A DNA stretch of 64,000 nucleotides from Euglena gracilis (GCA_039621445.1 CP154956.1:93872406-93936405), one strand, 5' to 3'; counted from the stretch's first letter, positions 20,550-31,472 are shown. A program made the numbers and translations. Notes: generated from the sequence alone by a model not told the origin.

Positions 20550-20679
20550 CCGGATGTGCCGCGGGGCGGCCCCGCCGCTGCTCGACGACCTGCAGGCCCG
20601 CGCCACTGCGGAGCTCCAGGCCAAGCAGGCGGCGTCCCAGAGCCCGGGACCGCCGCTTGCATTTCTTCAACATTTCTTG
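20550..20679 (+). CDS. Helical exon (LLDDLQARATAELQAKQAA), copy A
   Basis: After ACAAAG (to 20549) one base plus 43 codons run to TTCTTG followed by a GTTAAA donor at 20680. The core is AAPPLLDDLQARATAELQAK, then QAASQSPGPPLAFLQHFL. It ends in phase 0, which fits the phase-0 start of the exon at 21670. In copy B (40090-40216) a 3-base deletion and one substitution occur near the 3' end and keep the frame, consistent with coding constraint. The protein is unknown and the segment is coiled-coil-like. Confidence 0.48.
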
Positions 20680-21669
20680 GTTAAAAAGATTTGGTTCCCG
20701 GATGGTGAGTGAATGTGTAACTTTTTTTGGTCCTGGGATTCGACCTTCCTGTCAAAAAATTATGTGCCCTCAAGATTTAAACCCTCAAAATAACACGGAA
20801 GATATATTGGAATTGAAAACCATCGAAAACCCTTCCAGAGAACGTTGAAAATTTCAGTGTTGAACCGGGGGCTCTGATGCTTCCATGTATGTATGCAAGG
20901 GCATGCACGGAAGCATCAGTGTGTGAATGGCATCATCATTCATGTGTTCGACATTACCGGGTCATTTTCAATCATAGCAGTCACCCTGGATTGTCAACAG
21001 GATGGTTCAGTGAGACCAACTCCAACCGTTCCATTCGTTCAAGCAGGCTTCCGGCAGGGTTCCCACTCCGAACCTGCCTCTTCCACCGACCGATATCACA
21101 CTCGCTTCTGGCACGGCGAGGGCCTTGTAGGAGTGTCCACTTACAGTGCCCACCCCCTGCTGTAAACGGACGGAGTGTATGATCATGATTATGTATTATG
21201 TATGATTACCTTCTTCTGACGTTACTCTACAGCAGAAGGTCAGAAAATGTATTTGATGATATATTGGTATGAGATATCTTCAATTGTGTTGTCTCGTCTG
21301 TCGATCTGCCTGTATTGAGATATTTTTATTTTATTTTGTTGTTCTGTTTCTGTTTATGATTCATCCCTCCAAACAAGGCCTTTCAAATACTGGAATTTCT
21401 CGCGTTTTTTCCCCAAAGATGTGTTTATGTGACGTAAATATGGTAATGTGTGCAAGGAATGCATGGATGGGTGGGTGGGTGGTTGATTCTGAAATTATTA
21501 TTATTATTACAAATTGTATGTCTGTGTTTCTGTTTCAAGGATTCTATGAAAAAAAAATGACGTCTTTAATGAAAATGACGTCTTTAATGACGTCTTTAAG
21601 GAAAATGAAAATCTTTTTAAAAAAACCTTTCAAATCCTTTTTTTGAAAAATGATTATTCCTGGCTCCAG

Positions 21670-21780
21670 GACCCTCAGTGGATCATGCAAGGCCTCCTTC
21701 TAGACCTCTTGCGGGCCAGCGGGCTGTTGGACCTTGAGGTCAAGGAGCTGGGGCAGGCCCCTCCTTCCTCTCCCACCTGA
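21670..21780 (+). CDS. Terminal exon (DPQWIMQGLLLDLLRASGLL), copy A
   Basis: Acceptor GGCTCCAG to 21669; 36 codons then TGA at 21778-21780. The reading is DPQWIMQGLLLDLLRASGLL followed by DLEVKELGQAPPSSPT. Against copy B (41766-41870) the substitutions are CCT/CCC and CAA/CAG (silent) and ATC/GTC (Ile/Val), plus a 6-base in-frame deletion. This is what a protein-coding exon under constraint would show. It is an amphipathic Leu-rich helix without an assigned domain. Confidence 0.55.
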   Translation, partial: DPQWIMQGLLLDLLRASGLLDLEVKELGQAPPSSPT

Positions 21781-22013
21781 TTTGGCGTCGCTGGGGGGGG
21801 GGGTTGTTTTGCTTAGTCTTTTCCTTGTTTGTGTTTTTTAAGTGCTGCCGAACGAATCAGCAAACAAGCATTTCCGCTGCCAATCTCAGGTTTCATTTGC
21901 TCATCCGGTGCAACGGAACCAGGATGTGTCATTGTGCCGTGAAACGCGCGTTTGACATTGTTGCTGGCGTGGCATGTAGCTCCCTGTCGTACATGCGCGT
22001 TGGAGGGGCCCAG

Positions 22014-22166
22014 AGGGGCCTGGCCGGGACGACGGGTCGCTGGCGCGCGCGACGCGCCGGCTGCACGACCGGCTGCACGCCATCGAGCAGGAGTCCGGTC
22101 AGCTGGACGGGCTGCTGCAGCGCTGCCAGGAGGCGTCGCAGTCCATCGCCCAGCCAGTCCCGTACG
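22014..22166 (+). CDS. Coiled-coil exon (RLHDRLHAIEQESGQLDGLL)
   Basis: Acceptor GGCCCAG to 22013; donor GTGTGT at 22167. The frame gives GPGRDDGSLARATRRLHDRL, HAIEQESGQLDGLLQRCQEA and SQSIAQPVPYG. Regular Leu/Ile spacing with Arg/Glu/Gln implies a coiled coil. It follows the stop at 21780, so it belongs to a different or alternatively spliced gene. No family is assigned. Confidence 0.5.
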
Positions 22167-22833
22167 GTGTGTGGGGGCATGCGGAGCACTGCTGGGCTGT
22201 GTCTTTTGGAAGTGTCAAACAGTCAAAAGAACCCATTTTTGGTCGAGCCGGAGGGCGGTTAAAGTTCTTCGACCGGCATGAATCGCCAAGATATCAGATC
22301 TTTTTGGCGATGCAGCGAGTATGGCTGAGAGCAGCGTGTGACTGCGGGTTTTGTACAGGAGGAGGGGAGGGTTCGCCCCCCCCCCCCCGCCAAGAGGTCG
22401 GGGGTCTTTACCCCCCCCCCTCCAGGCCGAGGGGTCCCGGAACCCCCTTGGGCCAAAATAATTTTTTTCTTGGCGCTTTCCTCTAGAAAATTGATGTTTT
22501 TATTGTATGTGTTTGTCTAATTGTTGGACAGTACACCTTGAAAACGCGATATTTGGCATTTTTGGAGCCCTCCAGGATTTTTCCCCCTGGGGGGGGAGGT
22601 CGACCCCCTCGGGGGAGGCGGGACCAGCCCCCCCCCCCCCACCTCCCACTCCATACCCTAGCCAATCGTCCGCCTCCTGACCCGACGTTTGAACCTTTGC
22701 CTGGATCTTGGGGAATAAAGTCTGCCGGGGAGTGATGCGTGCATGGATCGGTCGGGTGCATGCATGACCTGGCCCCAGGGCTGGTCCAGGGCTGGCTTCC
22801 GGAGGGCTGGCGGAGTGTGCCAATGGCACGCAG

Positions 22834-22895
22834 GCGATGGACGTGGCGGCGGCCCCGGAGGAGTGGCAGAGCCGCATCCTGCCGGGCACCGACCG
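22834..22895 (+). CDS. Short exon (AMDVAAAPEEWQSRILPGTD), GC-AG donor
   Basis: Acceptor GCACGCAG to 22833. Twenty codons plus two bases precede GCAAGT, a standard non-canonical GC-AG donor. No domain is recognised. Confidence 0.38.
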
Positions 22896-25443
22896 GCAAG
22901 TGTGGCCAGGCCGGCCCGGCCATTCCCCCCGACAATTACTCCCGTCCCCCGGGAAAGTGTCGGGGTTTGGGGCCCGCACCGGCTCATTTCTTTCATCTCA
23001 GAAATTTCATGAAGGGGTCTCCATGGTAGTTCTCCCCGCGGTTTGCACTGTCTGGCTTGTCAGGTGACAACTTCCCGGGGGGGGGGGGCAAATCACGAAG
23101 ACGGCAAAACCTACGCCTGTCCTCGCAACAATCCAAGTAATGTATGTGCCACCACGAGAGCGAAACGAGTTTTCTGAAATAGTAACATGATAAGGTTGAC
23201 AATTATTTTTGATGGATTTGTCTCAACTTGAATCCTTAAACTCCAATCTTTGGGTGTGGAGGGATTTACGAAAACTGCTAAAGGGCTCTGTTCAATTAAT
23301 TAGGCAGGGTCCGGATAATTCTGAAACCCCGCCAGCTCCAGACAGCTGTTTTCGCCTGGGAATGCTGGTTGGGTTTGCGCGGAGTGAAAAAGAATGGACC
23401 CCAAACTTGCGTACCCCCCCCTATGTCCAACGACCCCCCTATGTCCAACGACCACCCCCCCCGGTCAGAGGACACCTTATCGGAGGGTTGATTTTTTTTG
23501 CAGGTGTGGGAAAACCAGAGCCCAGCCCCCTTCCCCCCCCCCCAGCCCCCCAAGTTCAGTTCAAAATAACAAAAAAAAAAAAAAAACCGACCCAACCCCG
23601 CCCCCAAACGACCACCCCCCCCCCCACACCTTCCACCCCCCCCCCCCCCCCCCCCCCAGGACAGAGGACCCACCCCAAACACCCCACGGCCCAAGTCTTC
23701 CAAAACCAAAAAGCTAAAAGACAAAACAAAAAAAAAACAAAAATCCCAAAAAAAACAACAGAACCCCCCAAAAAAAAAAAATCAAAAAGCAGAAGACTCA
23801 CAAACAACCATCCCCCCCAATATAAAAAAAACAAAAAAAAACCCCCATCCATCCATCCATCCAACACAGGAAATAAAATAAAAAAACAAAAATCCCCCAA
23901 AAAGAAAAAACCCCCCCCACCCCCCCAAAAAAAAGACCCAAGAGGTGGGTTAAACTTTTTCCCCCCCTGAGACCATGTCATTTGGGTGCTATTTCAGTAA
24001 ATATTTGTTGACAGGGCTGGAAATGGGGCGCGAAGCGCCAGAAGGAAAATTTGACCTGTTGGGGGTGGTTTCGGCAAACTTTTTTTTCCCGACCCTGTGT
24101 CTAACGACCACCCCCCCGGTCAGAGGACACCTTTTTGGTCACTACCCTATGTCCAACGACCGCCCCCCCCCGGTCAGAGGACAGAGGTTACCGGTTATTG
24201 GACATAGGGGGGGGGAGGGTACAGGAAATGAAAACTCCTCGGCAATAAAGTCTTCCAAGAAAGGTTCCCCAAAGAGCTTATTTGGACAGAAAAAGCTAAA
24301 AGTTGACAAAGATCAACGGGAAAATCCTTGTTAAGATACCGCGTCTTTTTTGTTTCCTTGCAAAAAAAAACTTGACAGATAAAGCCCCCCAAAGGGAAAA
24401 TCCATTTTGCCAAAATCAAAAAGCAGAAGACTCACAAACAACGATCCCCCCTGTCTGAATATTTTAGAAAATCATTTTTCAAAAAGAGAATCACCCATCC
24501 ATCCATCCATCCATCGTTGCTTTTTTGCAATGTGTTTACAGGAAATAAGAATAGTTTTTATTGATACAGGGAGGGCTGTGCCCCGATCAGGGATGTTTTT
24601 TTAAATCTTGGACCCCCGGGGATGAGGAGGGAGGGGGTAGGGGTACGTCCACCGCGGGTGTACCCTCAAGGGCTTTGAGACCACAAGAGGCAGGGTTTTG
24701 TGCATTTCTTGGTCTTTTTTTAACCCCAAAATTGATCCCAAGAAGTGGGTCCCTCAGACCCCCCTCCCCCCCTGAGGGGCACCCCCTGCGTGGGTGGGCC
24801 CCCCCAGTCTTAAATAATCCCTGACCCCGACAAAGAGAGTGCACTGTTTTTCTACCTTTTTACTGAAAGGGTTTCAGGCCATTTTCTCATTTAAACACCA
24901 GCCAAACAGGTCACAATCAGTAATGTTGTGCAACATCAAACATCTGAGTGTTGTTTGAAGGGAAAAAAAGAAATGTCTCAAAGTCGTAGTAAAACCTCAA
25001 TGAATCCGGATGGAATGGAAGAAATGCAGTGGTATAGAGACATGGACAAGGGCATAAGCCCACAATTTGAAGCCTCTGTCCCAATTTGAAGTAATTCATC
25101 TTTGCAAAAAGAAAGAAAGTTCTTTGCACACTCCTGTGCCAACTGCATATTGCCGTGACACCAGCCGGCGCTTTTTCCTGGAAACAATTTGACGTTGTTG
25201 TGCCCTTGTTGTGGACACATGACGCTAACGGCACAAATCCTGGAACAGAAGAGCACAAATCCTGTACAGTAGGAGGAACAACTGAACCCCCAAAAATGCA
25301 TAGAATTTGATGCAGGCAGATTGATTTATATTATAATTATCTAATTTGATATATCAATCAAATGGAACACATTGGTTCAAGGTCAGTTTTTTTTTTGCGG
25401 CTCGGAGTCGTATTTTTTTTTTCGGAGTCCGTTTCACCCCAAG
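22896..25443. other. Long non-genic stretch with A/C-only tracts and one MITE
   Basis: Bases about 23400-23970 and 24090-24230 repeat the phrase CTATGTCCAACGACC with CCCCGGTCAGAGGACA. Bases 23570-23960 are almost only A and C. A MITE lies at 24588-24823. Minus-strand frames at 24917-25301 have no recognisable domain. Confidence 0.4.
24588..24823. mobile_element. hAT-like MITE, decayed TSD GCCCCGAT/ACCCCGAC
   Basis: Ends are CAGGGATGTTTTTTTAAA and TTAAATAATCCCTG. Flanking octamers match 6 of 8. The core has opposing G/C runs. It is an older copy of the same style as 20240 and 59239. Confidence 0.5.
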
Positions 25444-25637
25444 CTGTCGTCCTGGGGCGGGCTCAACCAGGAGGGCGGCGCCGCAGTGTGGACGCGGCCG
25501 GTCAAGGCGGAGGCGGTGGTGCTCGGCCGCCTCGTCGACCACGCCGCGGGCGCGTACCAGACGTGGCTCACGCGCTGCCTGCAGGACGCGGCGCAGGTGC
25601 TGGCGACCGACGGCCAGGCCCCCCGGCCTGGGGCGGG
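25444..25637 (+). CDS. Helical exon (VVLGRLVDHAAGAYQTWLTR)
   Basis: After CCCCAAG (to 25443) the frame reads LSSWGGLNQEGGAAVWTRPV, KAEAVVLGRLVDHAAGAYQT, WLTRCLQDAAQVLATDGQAP and on to a GTGTCC donor at 25638. It is a well-formed, strongly GC-biased helical sequence with aromatic positions, more protein-like than the other frames. Family unknown; possibly the same gene as the exons at 28357-31640. Confidence 0.5.
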
Positions 25638-25734
25638 GTGTCCGCCAAAGGATTCAGCTGATTTGGGTTGAGTTCGAAGTCGCGTTCGTATTCATGGAAT
25701 GTGCTAGCTGCAGGTGGTAAAACCCCTCCCAAAT

Positions 25735-26115
25735 AATATCCCCCGGGGTGTTATTTTCTTTGCCCCCCCCCCCGAGGTGAGGGTATTATTTATTTGTTGA
25801 TTTGGGGGATTATTATTTTCAAATTTTTCGAAAGTGCGAAAAGTCGAAAATCCATGACCCAAAACGACACCAAAAGCCCCTTTTTTGGTCTTTTTTTTTT
25901 GCACCTTTTTCGCATTTTTGGAGGCCAGATGTCCACAAAAACCCATTTTTGGTCACAAGATGCCTTGAATTCTGTTTTTTTTTCCACCGCATTTTTTTTC
26001 TGGCAAAAAATCGAGGTCGGCAGCCCAAATGGGGGGGGGGTGTTGTTTTTTTTTTGTTTGAAGTCGGACCCCAAGGGGTATTATGGTGTTATTTGGGGGG
26101 GATATTATTTGGGGG
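25735..26115. repeat. Repeat bounded by GGGTTATTAT-type words
   Basis: AAATAATATCCCC and GGGTATTATTTATTTG at the left, GGGGATATTATTTGGGG at the right. It resembles clusters at 18765-19185 and 47200-47660. Confidence 0.45.
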
Positions 26116-26128
26116 GAGGGTTTATCAT

Positions 26129-26370
26129 ATGCATTCTATCTACGACCGTGACTGGCCATGTACTCTCAGCCCTCCCTATTGTTTAATGTCAGTTTACAGG
26201 TAAGTGATGCGGGCAGCACTCAGACGGGCCGGGGGGGGGGGGGGGTAAAATGCATTCTATCTACGACCGTGACTGGCCATGTACTCTCAGCCCTCCCTAT
26301 TGTTTAATGTCAGTTTACAGGTAAGTGATGCGGGCAGCACTCAGACGGGCCGGGGGGGGGGGGGGGTAAT
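26129..26370 (+). repeat. Perfect 121-bp tandem duplication carrying a consensus 5' splice site
   Basis: ATGCATTCTATCTACGACC begins at 26129 and again at 26250. Each copy holds a short open frame (MHSIYDRDWPCTLSPPYC) followed by ACAG and a GTAAGT donor, then a G-run. Near-identical copies mean a recent event. Confidence 0.9.
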
Positions 26371-28356
26371 GGACAGCGAGGATGGGATGGAGCGGGGGGC
26401 ACCGTCAAAGTATTGAAACCACATGCTCGCTCATCCACTCAATGAATGAGTCACTTCGTGAGTTAGTGAGTAAACACCCCCATGAATTCTACCCCCAAAA
26501 AGAAGAAGAAGAAAACAGATAAAATAAAATCACAAAAATGAACAAGTGAATGGGATTAGTGCAGAAAATATGTTGAATAGCGTCCATTCCAAATCTAAAA
26601 TGCCAAATAAATGATTTTTATAGTTTTTTGAGGGTGTTTTTGAGTTGATTTTTTTTACTTCGGAAATTTCTCCCAAATAATTGCCCCCCTTGACACTTCG
26701 AGTGCCAAATAACACACGAGAAGGTTTAATTGGGGATGAATTTTCTTGCCCACCCTCGCCCATTTGTATACAGTCAGGTTTTGGGAGGAGATATCTTTTC
26801 AAAAATTCTCAGAATGTCCTTAAGATGAGATAAGGTGAGATAAGGTCCAAAGTTTCGCCAGAGAATTCAACGTCGAAACTGAGCGCCAATGAGTTTGCCA
26901 GGGTGCCCATATTGCGCCAGATGTAATGTGAAAGGTTTTCCCTGAGGTGGCCGACCTTGTAATGCGCCAGTTTCCGGGGGTGCCCCCCATTTGCCAGTTG
27001 ACCATTTGCAACGGTCATGCCAAGTCCCTTTTAGAGCCACTTCCGGGAAACGAACAGGGTCCTACCGATTGGCGTTGAGAAAGTTTCTCGGCAGGACGAA
27101 AGGAAGGGGGGGGGGCGGTCGGACCCCCCGGGATACCCCTCACCTACAGCTGTGGCGCCCTCTTTTTATCGAACCCTCCCTGGGGGGGTTCTGGACGAGT
27201 CTGTTGCTTAAGGGTTCCAGTACCCCGGGGGGGGGGGGAACTGCAGCTCGTCCAAATTTGGCTCGCAGAAATCCCAGTCCAGTGACCGCTGGGGGGGGGT
27301 CTGCTAGCAGGGCTTGCTGCGGGGGACCAGCGCAAAGCGCCGAAAAAGAAATTGGACCCCTAAAATGGCCAAAAATGCCCATTTTTGTCCATTTTTGGCA
27401 TTTTTGAGACAAAGTCAGCAAAAAAAAAGGCATTAAAATCCTCACTTTCACCTCGGCGCAGCGGCGGAGGAAGACTGCCCAAGGTTCGACATAAGGTGTT
27501 CGAAGTTCAGGTGGGGAGGGTGTTTCCCGCCCATCTTCCAAGAGTCCGGACAAACCCACCTGCCAGGGGTCATACTAACCCTGGGGGGGGGGCAAAAAGA
27601 TCAAATTATCCCAGAACTTCGCGCCGTATTTTTGACTCTTTTTTGCCCAAAAAGGGGCCAAAAATGGCATTTTTGGCCATCGGGGGAGGGGCAAAAAATT
27701 CCTGAAATTGGTCACTCAGACCATGCCACTACTTAGGTGAGGGGGTGTGCCGTGGGTGGTTGGATTGCGTTTGGTTGACCGGCCGCAGTCGGCCGCGGCC
27801 AACCAAGCTCAAAAATTTTTTACTCTGGTTGGAATTTGGCCGCGGCCAGCCGCATATCCAACCATGGACGTTGCAGGCAATACAATGGCAGAATGACTGG
27901 AACCACGGTCGGCCGCGGTCAGGCGCGGCCGAACATTAATCCAACCAGAGATTTCCCTCAGAGTATTGGACGTGTGGTTGCAACGTACGTGCATATTTGC
28001 GTAGAGGCCGATGTAACGACGTTCAGCGGGATAGGTTCAACATATTTTGTTGAATCCAATCCAGCAGGGACTGCCCCTGTATCGAACCCTGTCCCCAGGG
28101 ATGCCGTATATGCGGCACAAACCCAGGTGAGAGTTTGGGGATTGGTGTAGAATAGGAACCTGTCTGGTACAGGTTAGGTACAGGTTGCAATTTTTTGGGC
28201 GTTTTTGCTACAGTTTTCCAGCCATTTCGGTGAGATGTTGACTCAAATCTTCTTCGGGCAATTTACGCCGCCTAGGTATGAAGGGCGAGCCCCCTCCCAT
28301 CCCCCCCAGGGTTGGCGACACATCGGTCACACGTTGGTCACACGTTGGTCACACAG
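26371..28356. other. No firm gene; G/C-run repeats and GGCCGCGG-rich patch
   Basis: 27060-27730 holds decayed MITE material (ATCGAACCCT, GCAAAGCGCCGAAAA). 27770-27940 has several CGGCCGCGGCC-like palindromes around CCAACCA words. No coding island was supported. Confidence 0.35.
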
Positions 28357-28555
28357 CACGGGTGGTCGGGGCCTGCCCCCGAGGCCCTGGCGGCGGCGCG
28401 GCACGCGCTGCGGTGCGCGCCGCTGCTCGACCCAGCGCAGCCCGCGCCCCCCGCCGATGCCCTGGGGCTCGGCCGGGCGCTGCGTCACGCCCACGAGGCG
28501 ATGTGCGCAGAGATCGCCTTCCGGCGCCGGCAGGGGAAGCCCAGGGGACCCCCCA
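28357..28555 (+). CDS. Ala/Arg/His-rich helical exon
   Basis: After GTCACACAG (to 28356) the frame reads HGWSGPAPEALAAARHALRC, APLLDPAQPAPPADALGLGR, ALRHAHEAMCAEIAFRRRQG and ends near a GTGTGT donor at 28556 (a stop follows at 28561-28563 if unspliced). Helical and GC-rich; no domain recognised. Confidence 0.45.
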
Positions 28556-28822
28556 GTGTGTGAATGTCTGTGTGGGCATGTGTGCATATCTGGGATGTGG
28601 GTCGAGTATGACCCCAGCCGAAGGGGATTTGTTGTATTTTCTGACAAACACCGAAAAAAAATTAACCCAAAATAGCCCCCCCCCCCCCTGAAAGTCCTCG
28701 GTCACTGGCCGACTACCCAATTAACAATTAACAATTTGCAACTGCTCCCGTGTTGGCGGGCCAACTGTTAATGGTCTGCAATGACCGCACGCAAGCGATG
28801 CAAAAAGGGCATGCTGCGCCGA

Positions 28823-28829
28823 CACACAC

Positions 28830-28869
<40 letters not shown>

Positions 28870-28891
28870 GCGCGCGCACACACACACACAC
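28823..28891. repeat. (CA)n/(CG)n microsatellite
   Basis: CA runs interrupted by CGCGCGCG blocks. Confidence 0.95.
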
Positions 28892-29280
28892 CTGTCAACC
28901 CTCAAAAAAAAAATTCTTTTGCGTTCGAGGAGATAATATTCCCTGATGGAAACAACTCTATTTCAAGGAATTTTTTGAAGGATGAGAATGGGCATTTGGG
29001 GGGGGGTCCGATTGAAGGTTCGAGGTATGTTTATGTGCCAGTTTTTGTCCAAGTTAGGAATTCAGAATTTGAATTTTTGAAATACAAATTGAATTAGTTC
29101 GAATTAATTCAATTTTGAATTTGTAATTAGGAGTTGGGAATTTGGAAATTGGAAAAAAAAATATGTGGGTTGCGCCCATATAAAAAATATAAAAAATATA
29201 CCACATAAAAAATATGTGGGTTGGGGCCCCTGCCGCTGCACGGCCGGTTCCCCCTCGGGACGCTGTTGCTGGCACTGCAG

Positions 29281-29405
29281 TGGGGGCGCGAGGCGCTGGG
29301 CGCCGAGCGGCAGTTCCTGCTGGCTGCCGCGCAGCGTGTGGAGGACTGGCGGCGGGAGGCCAGGGCCAACCCGGCACAGCTGGCGTGGTGGGCGCTAGCG
29401 ACTAC
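29281..29405 (+). CDS. Helical exon (REALGAERQFLLAAAQRVED)
   Basis: Acceptor GGCACTGCAG to 29280 (the frame is also open upstream to 29221: PLHGRFPLGTLLLAL). It reads WGREALGAERQFLLAAAQRV, EDWRREARANPAQLAWWALA. Strong helix with Trp/Arg/Glu. The exact 5' boundary is uncertain because no AG precedes 29221 closely. Family unknown. Confidence 0.45.
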
Positions 29406-29865
29406 CACGCAAGAGGTTTTCCGCTTTCCGACCACCCTGCTTCTCGGTGAAAAGAAAAAAGAGAGCAAGAGAAAAACGTTTCTTACAGCTTCATTTTGCC
29501 CAGAGGGGATTGTCTGCCCCGCAACCAGGCTTCTTTTTCGCTTGGCAGACGCGGGGAGATTCAGCGCCGAGCCCGGGGGGGGGGGGGTCCCGCTATGGGG
29601 TTTGGTTGGTCGGCGGAGACGAAAATTCACAGACCAAAACCCTGTAAAATTTTGAATTTGAAGGCGTGGCAAGAATGTGGGAGAAATGGTTCTTCCATCT
29701 GAAACCATCCTGAAAAAGCATCGGCCCAAAACCGGCCCTGTCACTTTCCAGAGAATTACTTCGGCCGACCAGCCAGGGGGTCACCGCCAGCCCAAGGAAG
29801 GGAAGGGAGGGGGCTGAGCAGCCTGGACTGGCTCGGCCCTGTGGGGGATGGTGGCGGTGCAGGGG

Positions 29866-30030
29866 GTGATGGAGTCGGCGGCAGTGCAGCAGTCCCGGAG
29901 GTCGGACCTCCACACAAAGCACCTCCATGTCACTGAATGACTGGGACATGCCGAAGCAGAACGTTTTCTGTGTCGTGTTGCCTGTTCATCTTGTTGTGTG
30001 TTTGTAGAGTGCAGGTGTGTCACGTGCAGC
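29866..30030 (+). repeat. Dispersed repeat, copy 2 (partner 6370-6545)
   Basis: Same ordered landmarks as the copy at 6370. It ends shortly before a TG/GGGT microsatellite. Confidence 0.5.
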
Positions 30031-30107
30031 CCCAGAAAAAATTTTATGCATATCTTCGGTGCTCATTTGGGTGTGCATTGCGTGCCCAGACAAATGTGCA
30101 CGCGCAC

Positions 30108-30445
30108 GCGTGTGTGTGCAGTTGTGTGTGTGTGTGTGTGTGGGTGGGTGGGTGGGTGGGTGGGTGGGTGGATGGGTGGGTGGGTGTTGGTGGGTGCGCG
30201 TGTGGGCGTTGGTGGGTGTGCGCACGTGCGAACGCTTATGTGTGTCTTGTGTGTTGAATGTGTGTGTGGATGAGTGTTGAGGGTGTGGTGGTGGTGGTGG
30301 TGGTGGTGGTGGTGGTGGTGGTGGTGGTGGTGGTGGTGGTGGTGGTGGTGGTGGTGGTGGTGGTGGTGGTGGTGGTGGTGGTGGTGGTGGTGGTGGTGGT
30401 GGTGGTGTTATTGTGTGTGTGTGTGTGTGTGTTGGGTGTGTGATG
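30108..30445. repeat. Compound microsatellite: (TG)n, (GGGT)n, (GGT)n
   Basis: TG at about 30120-30142, GGGT/GGTG at 30142-30190, roughly 40 GGT units at 30284-30406, then TG again. G-rich strand asymmetry is extreme here. Confidence 0.97.
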
Positions 30446-30569
30446 TGTGTGTTTGCTTTGGGGTGGCCCCCCAGGCTCATCAGTGACCTCCCCTGGCCCC
30501 TCAGGCCCAGCCAGGCCATCAGTGACCTCCCCCCCCCCGGGAGGAGCCCTGCCCGCAAACCGCCACCAG

Positions 30570-30682
30570 CGAGCTGCAGGCCGCTCAGGAGCGGCTGGAG
30601 GACGAGACGGTGCGCCTGCGGCTGGCGGAGCAGAAGGGCGCGGCGGACGACGCGCTGCGGGCCGCGGTGGACGCGCCCAGGC
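30570..30682 (+). CDS. Coiled-coil exon (ELQAAQERLEDETVRLRLAE)
   Basis: Acceptor GCCACCAG to 30569. The frame reads ELQAAQERLEDETVRLRLAE followed by QKGAADDALRAAVDAP. Heptad-like Leu/Val spacing makes this a coiled-coil segment. The 3' end is not clear. It probably belongs to the same plus-strand gene as the exons at 29281 and 31426. Confidence 0.48.
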
Positions 30683-30940
30683 CCCCCCCCCAACGCTGGA
30701 GCAGCTGGGCTCTTTTTTGAAACGACCAAATTGAATACGAATCTGTGTATGGCGAGGACACGCCCCGTTGTACTAATCCCCAAGGAGTTTGGGGTGGCGG
30801 AGGGTGCAAGTGAGGCTGAGTGTGTGCACGAGAACAGGATGAGCACACACACGTGCGCGCACACACTTCTGCTTTGAAAGATATATTTGCTGTGGTTGCT
30901 TGCTGTTCCGGGTTTGTTGGATAGGTTGATAGGTTGTGTG

Positions 30941-31331
30941 CAGGGTTTGATATAAGGAGGGCGTACATGGTTTAGGTGGGGGGTGCCCCCCACCCCCCCC
31001 CCCTCCTGGCCCGCAGGGGGGGGGGTCCGGACCACCCCCCCCCACCTGCCAGGGGGGTCCGCACCGACCCTGGGGGGGTTCCCGGGACCCCTCCCCAAAA
31101 AGGGTCAATTTTTTCCTCCGGCGCTTTGTGCCGAAAATTTTTTGCATTTTTGGCAATTTTTTTGCCCAAAAAGTGCCCAAAATGGCACTTTTGGTCGTTT
31201 TTGGGGGTCAAAAATTTTTCGGTCACCCGGACCGCGCCACTGTTTAGGTGGGGGGGGTCCCCCCCACCCCCCCCTCCTGGCCCACAGGGGGGGTCCGGAC
31301 CACCCCTCACCTGCCCTTTTATCAAACCCTG
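30941..31331. mobile_element. hAT-like MITE, perfect 8-bp TSD GTTGTGTG
   Basis: GTTGTGTG flanks both sides (30933-30940 and 31332-31339). Ends are CAGGGTTTGATATAAGG and TTTTATCAAACCCTG. The interior has two opposing G/C-run hairpins and a GGCGCTTTGTGCCGAAAA stem. A second, longer copy with nearly the same ends is at 46282-46720. Confidence 0.75.
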
Positions 31332-31425
31332 GTTGTGTGTGTGTGCGTGTGTGTGTGTGTGTGTTTGGTTTATTGCACGCGCGTCAGGAATAGGTGCACA
31401 CCGCAGTGTTTTTGGGGTGGGCAAG

Positions 31426-31472
31426 CCGCGTGGTGCCTGAACCTGGCCAAGGCAGCCGTCCAGAAGTGCAAG
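31426..31472 (+). CDS. Short exon (AWCLNLAKAAVQKCK)
   Basis: Acceptor GGGCAAG to 31425; a good donor GTGAGG at 31473. The exon ends in phase 0, matching the phase-0 start at 31584 across a 111-nt GT-AG intron. The joined reading continues as helix (WTAAEYRQALLTA). Family unknown. Confidence 0.5.

Larger units (their letters stand above)
20062..21812 (+). repeat. Segmental duplication, copy A
   Basis: Corresponds nearly base for base to 39601-41901, beginning at GAAAAGTCAATTGGAG and ending in the G-run after the exon at 21670. Differences include a 3-base in-frame indel in the exon at 20550, a 6-base in-frame indel near 21770, about 65 bases present only here (near 21165-21235), and about 600 bases present only in copy B. 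Confidence 0.9.

Noticed and set aside
20455-20673. Minus-strand and alternative plus frames over the duplicated exon
   Set aside because: Arg-rich shadows; the indel and substitution pattern supports the LLDDLQARATAEL frame instead.
23209-23981. 253-codon plus-strand frame and minus-strand Gly/Phe frames
   Set aside because: Pro/Lys-only composition from an A/C-only tract.
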